64,000 bases of DNA, taken from the NCBI GenBank assembly GCA_028277185.1, contig JANQGQ010000012.1, positions 248,001-312,000 on the forward strand. Reading direction: 5' to 3'. Positions within the stretch are counted from its first letter, which is position 1. Each line of letters opens with the position of its first letter. The notes below the pieces were generated by a model that was not told the origin of the DNA, made no database searches, and worked only from the letters and a program-made list of their open reading frames with translations. Of the stretch, positions 31,413-40,715 are shown in pieces. The stretch comes from Woeseiaceae bacterium. Its GTDB lineage: Bacteria > Pseudomonadota > Gammaproteobacteria > Steroidobacterales > Woeseiaceae. Both the position numbers and the translations under genes were made by a program.

Positions 31413-33479
31413 ATGAGACATACTCTTATTCTGATTCTGTCACTGTCATTGGTCGCGACCACGGGCGCGGAGGAGCGCCAGCGGCTGTCGGCCGACGTGC
31501 TCTGGCAAATGGAGCGCGTCGGCAATCCGGTCATCTCACCGGCGGGCGAGCTCGTGGTCGCGCCCGTGACGACGTTCGACGTCGAAACGGACGAGTCTGA
31601 GACGCGCCTGTGGCTGCTGTCGGCGAGCGGGGACATCCAACGACCGCTGACCTTAGCCGGGCTCAATGCCTCGAACCCGGTGTTCTCGCCGGATGGCCAG
31701 CGCCTCGCATTTACCGGCAAGCGAAACGACGATGACGTCAATCAGATCTACGTTCTACCGATGGACGGCCCGGGCGAGGCGGAACGCCTGGGTGAAATCC
31801 CCACCGGGGTGAGCGCTCTCAAATGGGTCGGCGAACACCTGTATTTCGTGTCGCGTATATGGCCCGGCAAGACCCCGGAAGAAACGGCCGAGCGTATCGA
31901 GCAGGACAAGGAAAAAAAGCTGACCGCGCATACCTGGAACGCCTTGCCCTACGCGTACTGGGATCACTGGATCGACGAAGAGCGCGAGGCACATCTGTTA
32001 CGTATTCCTGCCGAGGGCGGCGAAGCCGAAAATCTGACGCTGGCTGCCGGCTTGCAGTTGTCGCGTTCGACGCAGAGTACATCCAGCTACGACGTGTCAC
32101 CGGACGAGTCGCTGCTGGCGATCGTGGCCGATTCCAAAAAAAGCGGCACACGTCCGGATCTGGACGTCTTCTTACTCGAAACCGGTGCCGGCGAAGCCCG
32201 CAACCTCACGGCCGACAATGAGGCGCCCGACACCAGTCCCAGGTTCTCGCCGGATGGCCGGCTGCTGGCATTCAGCCGCCAGCATATACCCGGCTTCTAC
32301 GGCGATACCCGCCGGCTGATGGTGCACAGGCTGCGCTCGGGGCAAACCAGCGCACTCCACGAAACCTGGGATCGTTCTGCCGATGGCCTGGTATGGGCGC
32401 CCAACTCGCGCGGCCTGTTTGCCGCCGTCGACGATCAGGGTACGCGACGAGTCCATTATCTGCCGGTCGGCGGGGGTGAGCCGAGGGCGCTTACGGGCGC
32501 AACCGACTACAGCAGTCTGTCCATGGCGAACGACGGCACGTTGGTCGGCGCCAATCAGAGCTTTCTGTATCCGCCGCGAATCGTCCGTATCGACACACGA
32601 AGCGGCAAGGCCACACGGCTGGATACGTTCAACGACGAATTGCTTGCCGGCGTCGATCTGGGAACCTATGAGTCGGTGACCTTCACCGGCGCGGACGGCG
32701 CCGATATTCAGATGTGGGTGCACTATCCGCCCGGCTTCGACCCGGAGCAAAAGTACCCGCTCTTCCTGTTGATTCACGGCGGCCCGCACAACGCCATTAC
32801 CGATGCGTTTCATTTCCGCTGGAACGCGCAGACCTTCGCATCTTGGGGTTACGTAACCGCCTGGCACAATTTTCACGGCTCGTCCGGCTTCGGTCAGGCT
32901 TTCGCCGATTCGATCAATCCGGACTGGCTCAGCCGGCCGTACGCCGACACGATTGCTGCGGCCGAGTGGTTCGAAGCCCAGCCCTGGATCGACACCGAGC
33001 GACTGGTCGCCGGCGGGGGCAGCTACGGCGGGTACCTGTCGAGCATTCTCGTCGGCCGTGAGCATCCGTTCAATGCCCTGGTGATTCACGCACCGGTCTA
33101 CAACATGTATTCGCAGATGTCGGCGGATTTCTCAGTGCACGGTACGCGTTTCGGCGAGTATTGGGATCGCCCGGAAATCTATCGTTCGATCTCGCCGCAT
33201 TACTTCGCCGCCGAGTTCGACACGCCTAGCCTGATCATCCATGGCCAGAACGATCTCAGAGTACCGGTCGGCCAGGCGTTCGAGCTGTTTCGAACGCTAC
33301 AGACGCGCGGTGTCGAATCGCGTCTGATCTACTATCCGGACGAGAACCATTGGATCCTGAAGCCGAATAACTCGCTGTACTGGTATGGTCAGGTCCGGGA
33401 GTGGGTTGAGCGATTTGCCGCGCCGAACCAGGACGTCGGGCAAGCGAGTGCCGGTTCGATTCACGACGTTCCTCAGTGA
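31413..33479 (+). CDS. S9 family peptidase (prolyl oligopeptidase/acylaminoacyl-peptidase type), exported
   Basis: 688 residues from the ATG at 31413, with AAGG nine bases upstream and a signal peptide (MRHTLILILSLSLVATTGA). The N-terminal two thirds form a WD40-like beta-propeller (repeats such as ASNPVFSPDGQRLAFTGKR, SPRFSPDGRLLAFSR). The C-terminal alpha/beta-hydrolase domain carries the triad Ser537 (GGGSYGGY), Asp614 (GQNDLRVP) and His646 (DENHWIL). It cleaves short peptides in the periplasm. Lasso-peptide isopeptidases of the AtxE2 type also belong to this fold and lie near TonB receptors, but no precursor or lasso maturation gene is visible here, so a general peptidase is preferred. 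Confidence 0.92.
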   Translation: MRHTLILILSLSLVATTGAEERQRLSADVLWQMERVGNPVISPAGELVVAPVTTFDVETDESETRLWLLSASGDIQRPLTLAGLNASNPVFSPDGQRLAFTGKRNDDDVNQIYVLPMDGPGEAERLGEIPTGVSALKWVGEHLYFVSRIWPGKTPEETAERIEQDKEKKLTAHTWNALPYAYWDHWIDEEREAHLLRIPAEGGEAENLTLAAGLQLSRSTQSTSSYDVSPDESLLAIVADSKKSGTRPDLDVFLLETGAGEARNLTADNEAPDTSPRFSPDGRLLAFSRQHIPGFYGDTRRLMVHRLRSGQTSALHETWDRSADGLVWAPNSRGLFAAVDDQGTRRVHYLPVGGGEPRALTGATDYSSLSMANDGTLVGANQSFLYPPRIVRIDTRSGKATRLDTFNDELLAGVDLGTYESVTFTGADGADIQMWVHYPPGFDPEQKYPLFLLIHGGPHNAITDAFHFRWNAQTFASWGYVTAWHNFHGSSGFGQAFADSINPDWLSRPYADTIAAAEWFEAQPWIDTERLVAGGGSYGGYLSSILVGREHPFNALVIHAPVYNMYSQMSADFSVHGTRFGEYWDRPEIYRSISPHYFAAEFDTPSLIIHGQNDLRVPVGQAFELFRTLQTRGVESRLIYYPDENHWILKPNNSLYWYGQVREWVERFAAPNQDVGQASAGSIHDVPQ

Positions 33480-33482
33480 ACG

Positions 33483-33590
33483 TCTCGTGTGAAAGCAGGC
33501 GGTCAGATTAACGGCGATGATGGCGTTCCAGCGTTCGACCGGAAAGGACTGTAGTGGAGAGACGTGCTGGATGCCGGCGTTGTTGACGTC
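33483..33590 (-). pseudogene. Internal fragment of a 3-hydroxybutyrate dehydrogenase-like SDR gene
   Basis: Thirty-six codons read VNNAGIQHVSPLQSFPVERW and NAIIAVNLTACFHTR. NNAG and the following 'IQ.V.P...FP...W..I..VNL...FHT' pattern are specific for BdhA-type short-chain dehydrogenases. Both ends of the gene are missing. The fragment is squeezed exactly between the stop of the S9 peptidase (33479) and the stop of the hydrolase (33595). Confidence 0.7.
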
Positions 33591-33594
33591 AGAG

Positions 33595-34659
33595 TTATCT
33601 GCTGCCACTACGGCGCGCTCGGTGAGACCGCAGGAATTCCGACAGTAAGCGGGTGAACGCTTCCGGTTTCTCGAGAAACGGACTGTGTCCGGTGTCGCGA
33701 AGCTCAACTTCGCGCACGTAACCGCCGTTACTCTCATAAGCGCTCAGCACGCGCCGCGTCTGTGCCACCATGGGCTGGGCGGGAAAGTCGACGCTACCGT
33801 CCGGCGGGGCCAGCGCGGCCGTGTCGAACAGCGAATTGTCGCTGACGATGGGATCGCTGTCGCCGTGCACCCAGAGTATGGGCGGCTTGTCGTCGAGATC
33901 GGCAATGCCGCTGACGTCGTAGTACTTCGGGCTGAGCGCGTTCGTCGCACCCCAGCGTCCCGGCGATACGTACGGCCAGTTCGGCGACACGTCGTGATCG
34001 CCAGGGTATCGCGTTTCGCCGAGCTTCTGCAGAAGCATCGCGTTGACGAGAGCTTCTTCGCGCTTGAGTTGGAGCGGCGGCCTGACAAAAAACTCACGTA
34101 GCAGGCTCCGGGGCGCCGCGGGCGAGTCGGCGGACGTGTTGCCCGCTTCGAGCTCTGCCACGACTTCGCCGTTGACGATACCGGCGCCCGAGCCGGCGTA
34201 GTCGGAGTGCGTGGGCGTCCCGTCGGCGTCGCAGGTGCCGCCGAAGCCGTACGGACTGACGGGCGCAACCAGCGTCAGCGAGCAGGTGCGGCCGGGACGG
34301 TCGAGCGCAAACTGCAGAATGGCAGCCGCTCCGGCAGACCAGCCCAAAAGATGTGCCGAGCCGATCTCGAGCGCATCCAGCAGCGCGCACAGATCGTCGG
34401 ACCAGTCACCGGCGCCTCTCGTTGCGTCGATCGGCAGATCCTCGGTCGCGCCGTAGCCGCGCAGATCGGGCGCGAGGCAGTAATAGTTCTCCGACATCGA
34501 CAGCATCAGCTCTTCGAAGTACGTCGCCGCTGAGAGGTTGCCGTGCACAAAGACGAGCGTCTCGCTGCCGACCGTGCCGGAGGACAGCACGTGGCTGTCG
34601 ATGCGGACCGTCGGGACGCGGGCCGACCGGATCGAAGGCTCTGCCAACGATCGACTCAA
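33595..34659 (-). CDS. Alpha/beta hydrolase
   Basis: 354 residues from a TTG at 34659 whose last bases overlap the receptor's TGA (TTGA), so translation is coupled to the TonB receptor gene. Fold motifs are LVFVHGNLSAATYFEEL (oxyanion hole HGN), GWSAGAA (nucleophile Ser in GxSxG), WVHGDSDPIVSD (Asp) and RDTGHSPFLEKPE (His). No signal peptide, so it should act in the cytoplasm on an ester or similar compound, possibly one that enters through the co-transcribed receptor. A weak ribosome site fits the coupled arrangement. Confidence 0.88.
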   Translation of the reverse strand: MSRSLAEPSIRSARVPTVRIDSHVLSSGTVGSETLVFVHGNLSAATYFEELMLSMSENYYCLAPDLRGYGATEDLPIDATRGAGDWSDDLCALLDALEIGSAHLLGWSAGAAAILQFALDRPGRTCSLTLVAPVSPYGFGGTCDADGTPTHSDYAGSGAGIVNGEVVAELEAGNTSADSPAAPRSLLREFFVRPPLQLKREEALVNAMLLQKLGETRYPGDHDVSPNWPYVSPGRWGATNALSPKYYDVSGIADLDDKPPILWVHGDSDPIVSDNSLFDTAALAPPDGSVDFPAQPMVAQTRRVLSAYESNGGYVREVELRDTGHSPFLEKPEAFTRLLSEFLRSHRARRSGSR

Positions 34660-36959
34660 AACCGGTACGTGCCGGTCAGGCTGTAGGTGCGCGGCGCGTT
34701 GTAGTAACCCAACTCTACGCCGGGGAAGGCCGACAGGTCGAAGGCGTGGGTCCGGTATTCCTCGTCGCCCAGGTTCTTGCCGCCGAGCATGACGCGCCAG
34801 CGGTTGTCGGCTGACTCGAAGCTTACGGACGCGTTGGCAACGGCGTAGCCGTCCTGTGCCAGGTTCTCGCTCGAATTGATTTCGAGATAGGTTTTACTGC
34901 GGTAGCCTACGTCGGCGGCAAAAATCAGCGTGCCAGCGGCGAGTGGGACGGTGTGCGACAGTCCGACGAACGCGTCCCACTCGGGCGCATTGACGATTTC
35001 GCGTTGGCCGCTGACGTCGATCAGCTCGTTCGTGACCGGATCGGCCGTAAGGAACTCGTCGTACTCTGCGTCCAGATAACCGAGGTTGGCCGTGAGCCGC
35101 GTCCGTTCGCTCAGGACGGCCGTCGTTTCGAGTTCGAAGCCGGCAATACTGGCTTCGCCCGCATTGGTGAAAATCGGCAGAATGCCGTCGCCGCCCGGCG
35201 TCGCCTCGAAGCTGCTGACCTGCAGATCCTCGTACTCGGTAAGGAACAGCGCCGCATTCAGGCGCAGGCGATTGTCGAGCCACTCCGACTTAACGCCGAA
35301 CTCGTAGCTTATGAGCGTTTCCTCGTCGTAGGGACGCGATTGGGCGTCGGCAGCGCGGCCGTTGAAGCCGCCGCTTTTGAATCCTTCGGAGACCGTTCCG
35401 TAGATCTGCATGTCGTCGCTGAGCCGATACTTGAGGCCAAGCTTGAGCGACAAATTGTCGAAGCTTGCCGGGTCCGGGTCGACGGGCGGCCGCTGCACAC
35501 CGACGCCGGCGCCGACGGGTAAATCGGCGGACGACGGGTTGAGTAGCTCCGGATTGGCGTAGCTGACCTCGCCGGTACCCGGATCGATCATGATGCCGGC
35601 GAGGACGGTCAGGTCGACGTCTTCGACGGTGCGGGCGTAGTCCTTCTCTTCGTCGGTGTAGCGCAGCCCGAAGATACCCGTCAGGCGATCGGTGAAGTCG
35701 TAGTCGAGCTGACCGAAGACGGCCGTGCTGTCGGTGCTGAACTCCGCAACGCCGGACAGCCCGATCAGCAGGTTGCTGAATACGCCGCCGTCGAACGTGT
35801 CGCCATCTTCGTTGAAGTAGTAAACGCCGCCGACGAGTGAGGCGCGGTCGCCGCGGTAGTTCAGCTGAAACTCCTGCGACACCTGGGTCTGGTCGTTGAA
35901 ATAGAAGATCCCGAACGCGTTGACAGGTGTGCCGTCGAGATCGATCTCCGTGCCGTATTCGAGCTCGCGGTAGGAACTGATCGATTTCAGCGTAAGCGAG
36001 TCGGTGACGTCCCAGCTGGCGCTCAGACCAACGCCCCGGGTTTCGGTCTGCTCGACGCGGTTGAAGTCGGCGTTGACCTGGAACGGGTCGGTATCGGCGG
36101 GAAACACGCTGGTCGACAGACCGAACGTGAACGGATCGACGGTCAACAAGGCGATGGGCGTGACTTTCGACGGCGTCCTCGAGCGGTCCGGGTCCGAGTC
36201 GGTAAAGTCGGCGGACAGTCGCACCGACACCGTATCGGACGCCTGCCAGTCGAGCATGCCGCGCGCGAAAAACGTGTTCTGATCGCCGTCGTCGTTACCG
36301 TCGAAGGCGTTGTCAGCGTAGCCGTCGCGGCTCAGCGTGGCAGCCGTAATGCGGCCGGTCAGCCGATCGCCCGCTATCGGACCGCTGAGCGTGGCCTCCA
36401 GATCGGCGCGGCCGAAATTGCCGAAGCGCGCGGTCACGTTACCCGAGAATTCCTCGGTCGGCGCTGCCGATACGTATTTGATCGCGCCGCCGACCGTGTT
36501 GCGGCCGTACAGGCTGCCCTGCGGACCGCGCAGTACTTCGATGCGCTCGACGTCGACCACGTCGAGGAAGGCGCCCTGAGCGCGGCCCAGGTAAATGTCG
36601 TCGAGGTAGATGCCCACTCCGGGCTCGAAGAAAGCGATCGAATCGATCTGGCCCACGCCGCGGATGTAGACGACGGCGTTGTTGGCATCGCCGACATGGA
36701 CGCTCAGATTCGGAACCAGCGACTGCAGATCGCCAATGTCGGTTGCTTGCAGAGCCTCGAGCTCGTCACCGCTGTAAGAGGTCATCGCGACAGGAATGTC
36801 CTGGAGATTGGCCTCTCTGCGCTCGGCCGTCACGATAATCTCTTCGAGTGCGCCGCCGTCACCGGCGCCGGCCTGTGCGAGTGCGACGGGCGCCGCACCT
36901 GAGCCCGCCAGCGCGGCCAGAAGTCCGGCGGCCGCGGATACGAGTGATTGCTGCTTCAT
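34656..36959 (-). CDS. TonB-dependent receptor (no signalling domain)
   Basis: 767 residues; GGGGGGAAAG directly before the ATG is a very strong ribosome site. A signal peptide (about 1-28, ending ALAQA) is followed by a TonB box EEIIVTAERRE, plug domain (VVYIRGVGQIDSIAFFEPGV, VLRGPQGSLYGRNTVGGAIK) and a barrel ending in an aromatic residue (YSLTGTYRF). It lacks an STN domain, so control is not by surface signalling but probably by the AraC regulator encoded 196 bases upstream. The family imports diverse organic compounds in Caulobacter- and sphingomonad-type bacteria. It is co-transcribed with the hydrolase at 33595. Confidence 0.93.
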   Translation of the reverse strand: MKQQSLVSAAAGLLAALAGSGAAPVALAQAGAGDGGALEEIIVTAERREANLQDIPVAMTSYSGDELEALQATDIGDLQSLVPNLSVHVGDANNAVVYIRGVGQIDSIAFFEPGVGIYLDDIYLGRAQGAFLDVVDVERIEVLRGPQGSLYGRNTVGGAIKYVSAAPTEEFSGNVTARFGNFGRADLEATLSGPIAGDRLTGRITAATLSRDGYADNAFDGNDDGDQNTFFARGMLDWQASDTVSVRLSADFTDSDPDRSRTPSKVTPIALLTVDPFTFGLSTSVFPADTDPFQVNADFNRVEQTETRGVGLSASWDVTDSLTLKSISSYRELEYGTEIDLDGTPVNAFGIFYFNDQTQVSQEFQLNYRGDRASLVGGVYYFNEDGDTFDGGVFSNLLIGLSGVAEFSTDSTAVFGQLDYDFTDRLTGIFGLRYTDEEKDYARTVEDVDLTVLAGIMIDPGTGEVSYANPELLNPSSADLPVGAGVGVQRPPVDPDPASFDNLSLKLGLKYRLSDDMQIYGTVSEGFKSGGFNGRAADAQSRPYDEETLISYEFGVKSEWLDNRLRLNAALFLTEYEDLQVSSFEATPGGDGILPIFTNAGEASIAGFELETTAVLSERTRLTANLGYLDAEYDEFLTADPVTNELIDVSGQREIVNAPEWDAFVGLSHTVPLAAGTLIFAADVGYRSKTYLEINSSENLAQDGYAVANASVSFESADNRWRVMLGGKNLGDEEYRTHAFDLSAFPGVELGYYNAPRTYSLTGTYRF

Positions 36960-37155
36960 CTTTCCCCCCGGAAATTCGATGTCGCCCGGATCGTCGCGGC
37001 ATGGCCTGCTGACGGGCAGTAGCGACTATTACCGAGAACGGAGGGCCTGCCTATGATCGGCGGGATCAATAAAAGTGTACAAATTCGCTCACAGAGCGGC
37101 CCGTCCTGAGCGGACGGAACACCGGGGAGCCTCGCCAGACCTGGTCAGAGGCTTC

Positions 37156-38229
37156 CTAGCCGTTGCGGTCAGCCGGCAGCTGCGTTTGAACGTATTGCCT
37201 CGGCGTCATGCCGTTCCAGCTCTTGAACGCGCGCGTGAAGCTGCGGAAATCCGAGAACCCGAGTTCCTCGGCGATTTCGCTCGTGCTGAGGCCCTGCTTC
37301 AGGAGCCGCAGCGCCGCCTTGTTGAGGGCGGCTTTGCTGATGGCGCGGTAGCTCAGGTTTCTTTCCTGCAAACGCCGTCGCAGTGTCGCAACGCTGCAGC
37401 CGAGATAGCGCGCCGTCTCGACCTGGTTGAACATCTTCTTCTCGATCGCCTTCTCGACCTGGCTCACGATGTCGTACTCGCGTCGATCCTGCGACGACAT
37501 GGCCTCGATGACGCGAACGACGTCGTCGTAGATAGCCTGCGACGACGGTGTAACGCCGGGCGCCACGTCCACGGGAAAGTCCGCCGCCGAGGCGTCGTAT
37601 ATCAGCGTATAGGTGCCGGCGTGATAGCGTATGGGTACGGTCCAGAATTCCATGTGCCGGCTCGCCGACGGCTGGTCGTCCCGGCCCCGCTTCGTATAGA
37701 CCTTTCTCAGTCGAGCGGACAACTCGCCGGGCGTAATTGATACCAGCATGCAGTGCAGGAAGATCAGCACGCACTCGAGCGTAAAGTGTATGTAGCGCTC
37801 GTCCGAGAGTCGGTACGGGAAATGCCGATCGTCGACGCTGTACACGATACAGCCGTCGCGCTGTTCGACGTGATTGTATGATCCGCCGTGCAGCATGTTG
37901 TAGGACCGCGCGATCGTCTTCATCGCCTCGTACAGCGTGCTGCACGACGACAGGCTGCCGACGATGTGCCCGGTGGCGCCCGGCATCAGGTGCCGCGACG
38001 ACAGGTGCACGGTTTCGTCGTGAAGCTCGGTCGTGAGCAATTTCAGAATGCGGAAGTAATCGGTCAGCGGCAGCAGCGTGTGTTCGTCCGTCGAAGTCAA
38101 CGCCGCTCCCCGTCCCAGCTCCCGGGAGACGCGTTTGAGCGTCGCTGCACTGCAGGCTGCCAAAATCGGGTCCAGATCCCGGCGCGCTACCGGAAAGTCC
38201 GATCGGGTCAAGTCGGCAGGCTCTGTCAT
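37156..38229 (-). CDS. AraC-family transcriptional regulator
   Basis: 357 residues. The N-terminal 240 residues are of the Arabinose_bd/OruR type (LPLTDYFRILKLLTTELHDE, GSLSSCSTLYEAMKTIARSY). The C-terminal DNA-binding domain has two helix-turn-helices (FNQVETARYLGCSVATLRRR and SEIAEELGFSDFRSFTRAFK) and ends WNGMTPRQYVQ. It is encoded on the same strand just before the TonB receptor/hydrolase pair and 44 bases after the acylase gene stop, so it is the likely activator of the import-and-hydrolysis genes, with an acyl or aromatic ligand probable but not shown. Confidence 0.92.
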   Translation of the reverse strand: MTEPADLTRSDFPVARRDLDPILAACSAATLKRVSRELGRGAALTSTDEHTLLPLTDYFRILKLLTTELHDETVHLSSRHLMPGATGHIVGSLSSCSTLYEAMKTIARSYNMLHGGSYNHVEQRDGCIVYSVDDRHFPYRLSDERYIHFTLECVLIFLHCMLVSITPGELSARLRKVYTKRGRDDQPSASRHMEFWTVPIRYHAGTYTLIYDASAADFPVDVAPGVTPSSQAIYDDVVRVIEAMSSQDRREYDIVSQVEKAIEKKMFNQVETARYLGCSVATLRRRLQERNLSYRAISKAALNKAALRLLKQGLSTSEIAEELGFSDFRSFTRAFKSWNGMTPRQYVQTQLPADRNG

Positions 38230-38273
38230 TACACTCGTATCTTACGAAACGTGCCCGGCGCCCGGCAAATACG

Positions 38274-40673
38274 CTACTTGCCGGAACTCAACGTGAGCTT
38301 GCTTTCAGCGTTTTGCCCGATCATTGCGTCGGAGAACCACAGATACTCCGGGCTGCCCTCGCGGAACGCTTCGATCTGGTTGTCGAGCAGCGGATGACGC
38401 GTACGTCCCACAACCCCGCCTGGCAACACCGCCAGCACCTTATCGGGATCACCAAGGTCTGCCACCATACGTAAAGAAACGGACCATCGCGGGTCAAAGC
38501 CCGACTCCGAGAAACCAAATAGCGCGCGGTTGAGCGTTTCACCCGATCCTGATTGAGGGTAAGTTCGATTGCCCGTCAAGCGACCCAGCAGGCCACCCAG
38601 CCGCAACGGACCGGTCCGGCGCATGGACCGCACGTCAGCCCAATGCCAGCTGTCGGCGTCCGCGCCATAGGCCTCAGTCAGCTCGGCAATGGCGTCCTGA
38701 CCCGCCAGCCGGAAAAGATCATCGCGCGTCTCGCGCTGCGGTGTTCCCGCGTCGTCGAACCAGGAGCCCCAGGCCGAATCGCCTTCGAGAACGATGGCGT
38801 GCAGGCGCTGCTGCCAGACATACCAGGAGTTCAAATAGCCTTCAGTTGCATCGCCCAGATCGTCGCCGAACACCCGCCGCGCAAAGTGACGATAGGTCGC
38901 CTGGAACACGGTGGGCGCGGCGCTGTCGAGCACGTCGCTATGATCCCACTCACGCAGGATCGCCGCCAACGGCGCCGTCGCCTCGTCTTCTGCCAGGGCG
39001 GCCGCCATGATCGGCGCCACGCTTTCTGCAAACACATTCTTGTTGTCGCGCTGCGCGTCATAGTGCTCCTGGACACTGATCTCGCCGGTACCCGCCAGCA
39101 ATTGCTGCAAGCGCTCATAGCGCCAGCCTGGCGAGGCGAAGGTTGTAAAGTGGTAGGGGTAATCGTTCGGCTGCACGTATTGATTGGCGCTGCCGGCCCA
39201 GCCCTGGTCCGGGTCCACATAGCGCGGCATTTCCGGCGCCGGAATCAGGCCGGTCCAGTTATCTTGCCCGTCCACCACGAAGGGCGCCGACCCGTCGCCG
39301 CGAATCCGTATCGGTGCCGCGCCAGTGGACAGGCGCGCCGTGCGCCCGTCCGCATCGCCCAGGACCAGGCTGAAGCCGAACATCCGATGTTCGCTCCACG
39401 CTGCAATTGCCTCATCCACGCTTTGGGCTTGTATCCCTGCCTTAATGCCGAGGTCAGCCTGCGGGTACTCCGCTACCGCCCAGCGAACGCTGATCAGGTT
39501 TTCGCTGAACGGAGTCCAGTCGTGATCGGAAATCACGGGTCCGCGCCCGGTGAATCGTACGGTGATCACATGCTCGTCACCGCCCTTCACTTTGATCGTT
39601 TCCTGGACTTCGCGGAAAGGCAGAGACTGCTTGCCTTCCATGTATCGCGATGCATCGGCCGGATCCGGTGTTTCCACATAGAGGTCGACCACATCCGCAT
39701 AGCCATTGGTGACGCCCCAGGCCAGGCGCTCATTGCGGCCCGCACTTATGCCGGGCAGTCCCGCGTTCACGCCTACCGCACGCCAATCCGGTGTGATTAA
39801 TCCCACGGGATGCCAAAAGCCCGGCAGATTGCGCACGTCCACGTGGGGATCGTTGGCCACTACGGCCGCCCCACCGGGCGAACGTGCGCCGCTTACGGCC
39901 CAGGCATTCGAACCGCCGATGCCGGCGGACTGGCGAAAAATCCTCGCCCGGTCCACCGCGCCGGGATCGAGGCCCAGAGAGCCATACCGCGCTGAGGACG
40001 CACTGGCACGACGTGGTTCATCGGGATTGATCGTCAATGGAGCAATCTCTGCGGCGCGCTCCGGGCCCACTGCTTCGACCAGACTCTGAGTGGCTATCTC
40101 CGCATAGAAGTTGGCGCCGTTTTCCCATGCATACAACAGCATCATGGCCAACAGATCAGTTTCGCTCCACGGCTCAGCCTGTGCACCCACAAGCCGAAAC
40201 TCCCAGGGATGATCATCGGCGTGCAGCGTGATGTAGGCGTTCATCCCGTTAGCGAAATCGGACAGCATTTGTTTGTTTTCATCGTTCAGAACGCGCCAGT
40301 GATCCTGGGCGATCCGATGAAATCCGATCACGCGGCTGTCCGTGTCGGCGATCAATGTGGCGTCGCCGAACAGTTCGGACAGCCGTCCGAGTGCGGCGCG
40401 CTTGACCGTTTCCAACTGGAACAGGCGGTCCTGAGCGACCACAAATCCTTGCGCGCGGATCACGTCGCGAAAGGACTCAGCACGGATGTAGGGAACGCCG
40501 TTGCCGTCGCGGACCACGGTCACCGGCGCATCCAGCGCCGGCAGGGTCATCTCACCGGAAGTTTGGTATAGGTTCGCCTTGCCGGCATACCAGTAGGCGG
40601 CAATACCGGCGACCAGCACCAACACTACGGCACCGCCGACAATCCGGCCAACCCACTTGAAGAACGATTCCAT
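38274..40673 (-). CDS. Penicillin-acylase family Ntn hydrolase (possible AHL or amide acylase)
   Basis: 799 residues. The N-terminal hydrophobic segment (GGAVVLVLVAGIAAYWYA) targets it to the periplasm. The alpha part contains RDGNGVPYIRAESFRDVIRA and GFVVAQDRLFQLE. The self-cleavage site with the catalytic nucleophile is GIGGSNAWAVSG (Ser about residue 255), followed by the family's NDPHVDVRNLPGFWHPVGL. Downstream, ERLAWGVTNGYADVVDLYVE and NRTYPQSGSGETLNRA are also typical. The enzyme hydrolyses amide bonds between acyl groups and amines (penicillin G, acyl-homoserine lactones). It is upstream of the AraC gene with a 44-base gap, and could be co-transcribed. Confidence 0.92.
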   Translation of the reverse strand: MESFFKWVGRIVGGAVVLVLVAGIAAYWYAGKANLYQTSGEMTLPALDAPVTVVRDGNGVPYIRAESFRDVIRAQGFVVAQDRLFQLETVKRAALGRLSELFGDATLIADTDSRVIGFHRIAQDHWRVLNDENKQMLSDFANGMNAYITLHADDHPWEFRLVGAQAEPWSETDLLAMMLLYAWENGANFYAEIATQSLVEAVGPERAAEIAPLTINPDEPRRASASSARYGSLGLDPGAVDRARIFRQSAGIGGSNAWAVSGARSPGGAAVVANDPHVDVRNLPGFWHPVGLITPDWRAVGVNAGLPGISAGRNERLAWGVTNGYADVVDLYVETPDPADASRYMEGKQSLPFREVQETIKVKGGDEHVITVRFTGRGPVISDHDWTPFSENLISVRWAVAEYPQADLGIKAGIQAQSVDEAIAAWSEHRMFGFSLVLGDADGRTARLSTGAAPIRIRGDGSAPFVVDGQDNWTGLIPAPEMPRYVDPDQGWAGSANQYVQPNDYPYHFTTFASPGWRYERLQQLLAGTGEISVQEHYDAQRDNKNVFAESVAPIMAAALAEDEATAPLAAILREWDHSDVLDSAAPTVFQATYRHFARRVFGDDLGDATEGYLNSWYVWQQRLHAIVLEGDSAWGSWFDDAGTPQRETRDDLFRLAGQDAIAELTEAYGADADSWHWADVRSMRRTGPLRLGGLLGRLTGNRTYPQSGSGETLNRALFGFSESGFDPRWSVSLRMVADLGDPDKVLAVLPGGVVGRTRHPLLDNQIEAFREGSPEYLWFSDAMIGQNAESKLTLSSGK

Positions 40674-40715
40674 CGCCCATCCCCAAGCAATATGGCGAAT
40701 TACACGATGCGCCGT

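Noticed and set aside
31413-33479. Lasso-peptide isopeptidase (AtxE2-like) with a lasso cluster
   Set aside because: The S9 fold and a nearby TonB receptor fit, but no precursor, B or C maturation genes are present in the window.
38553-39800. 415-codon plus-strand frame across the acylase gene
   Set aside because: Antisense to a complete penicillin-acylase protein with its catalytic motif; compositional artefact.
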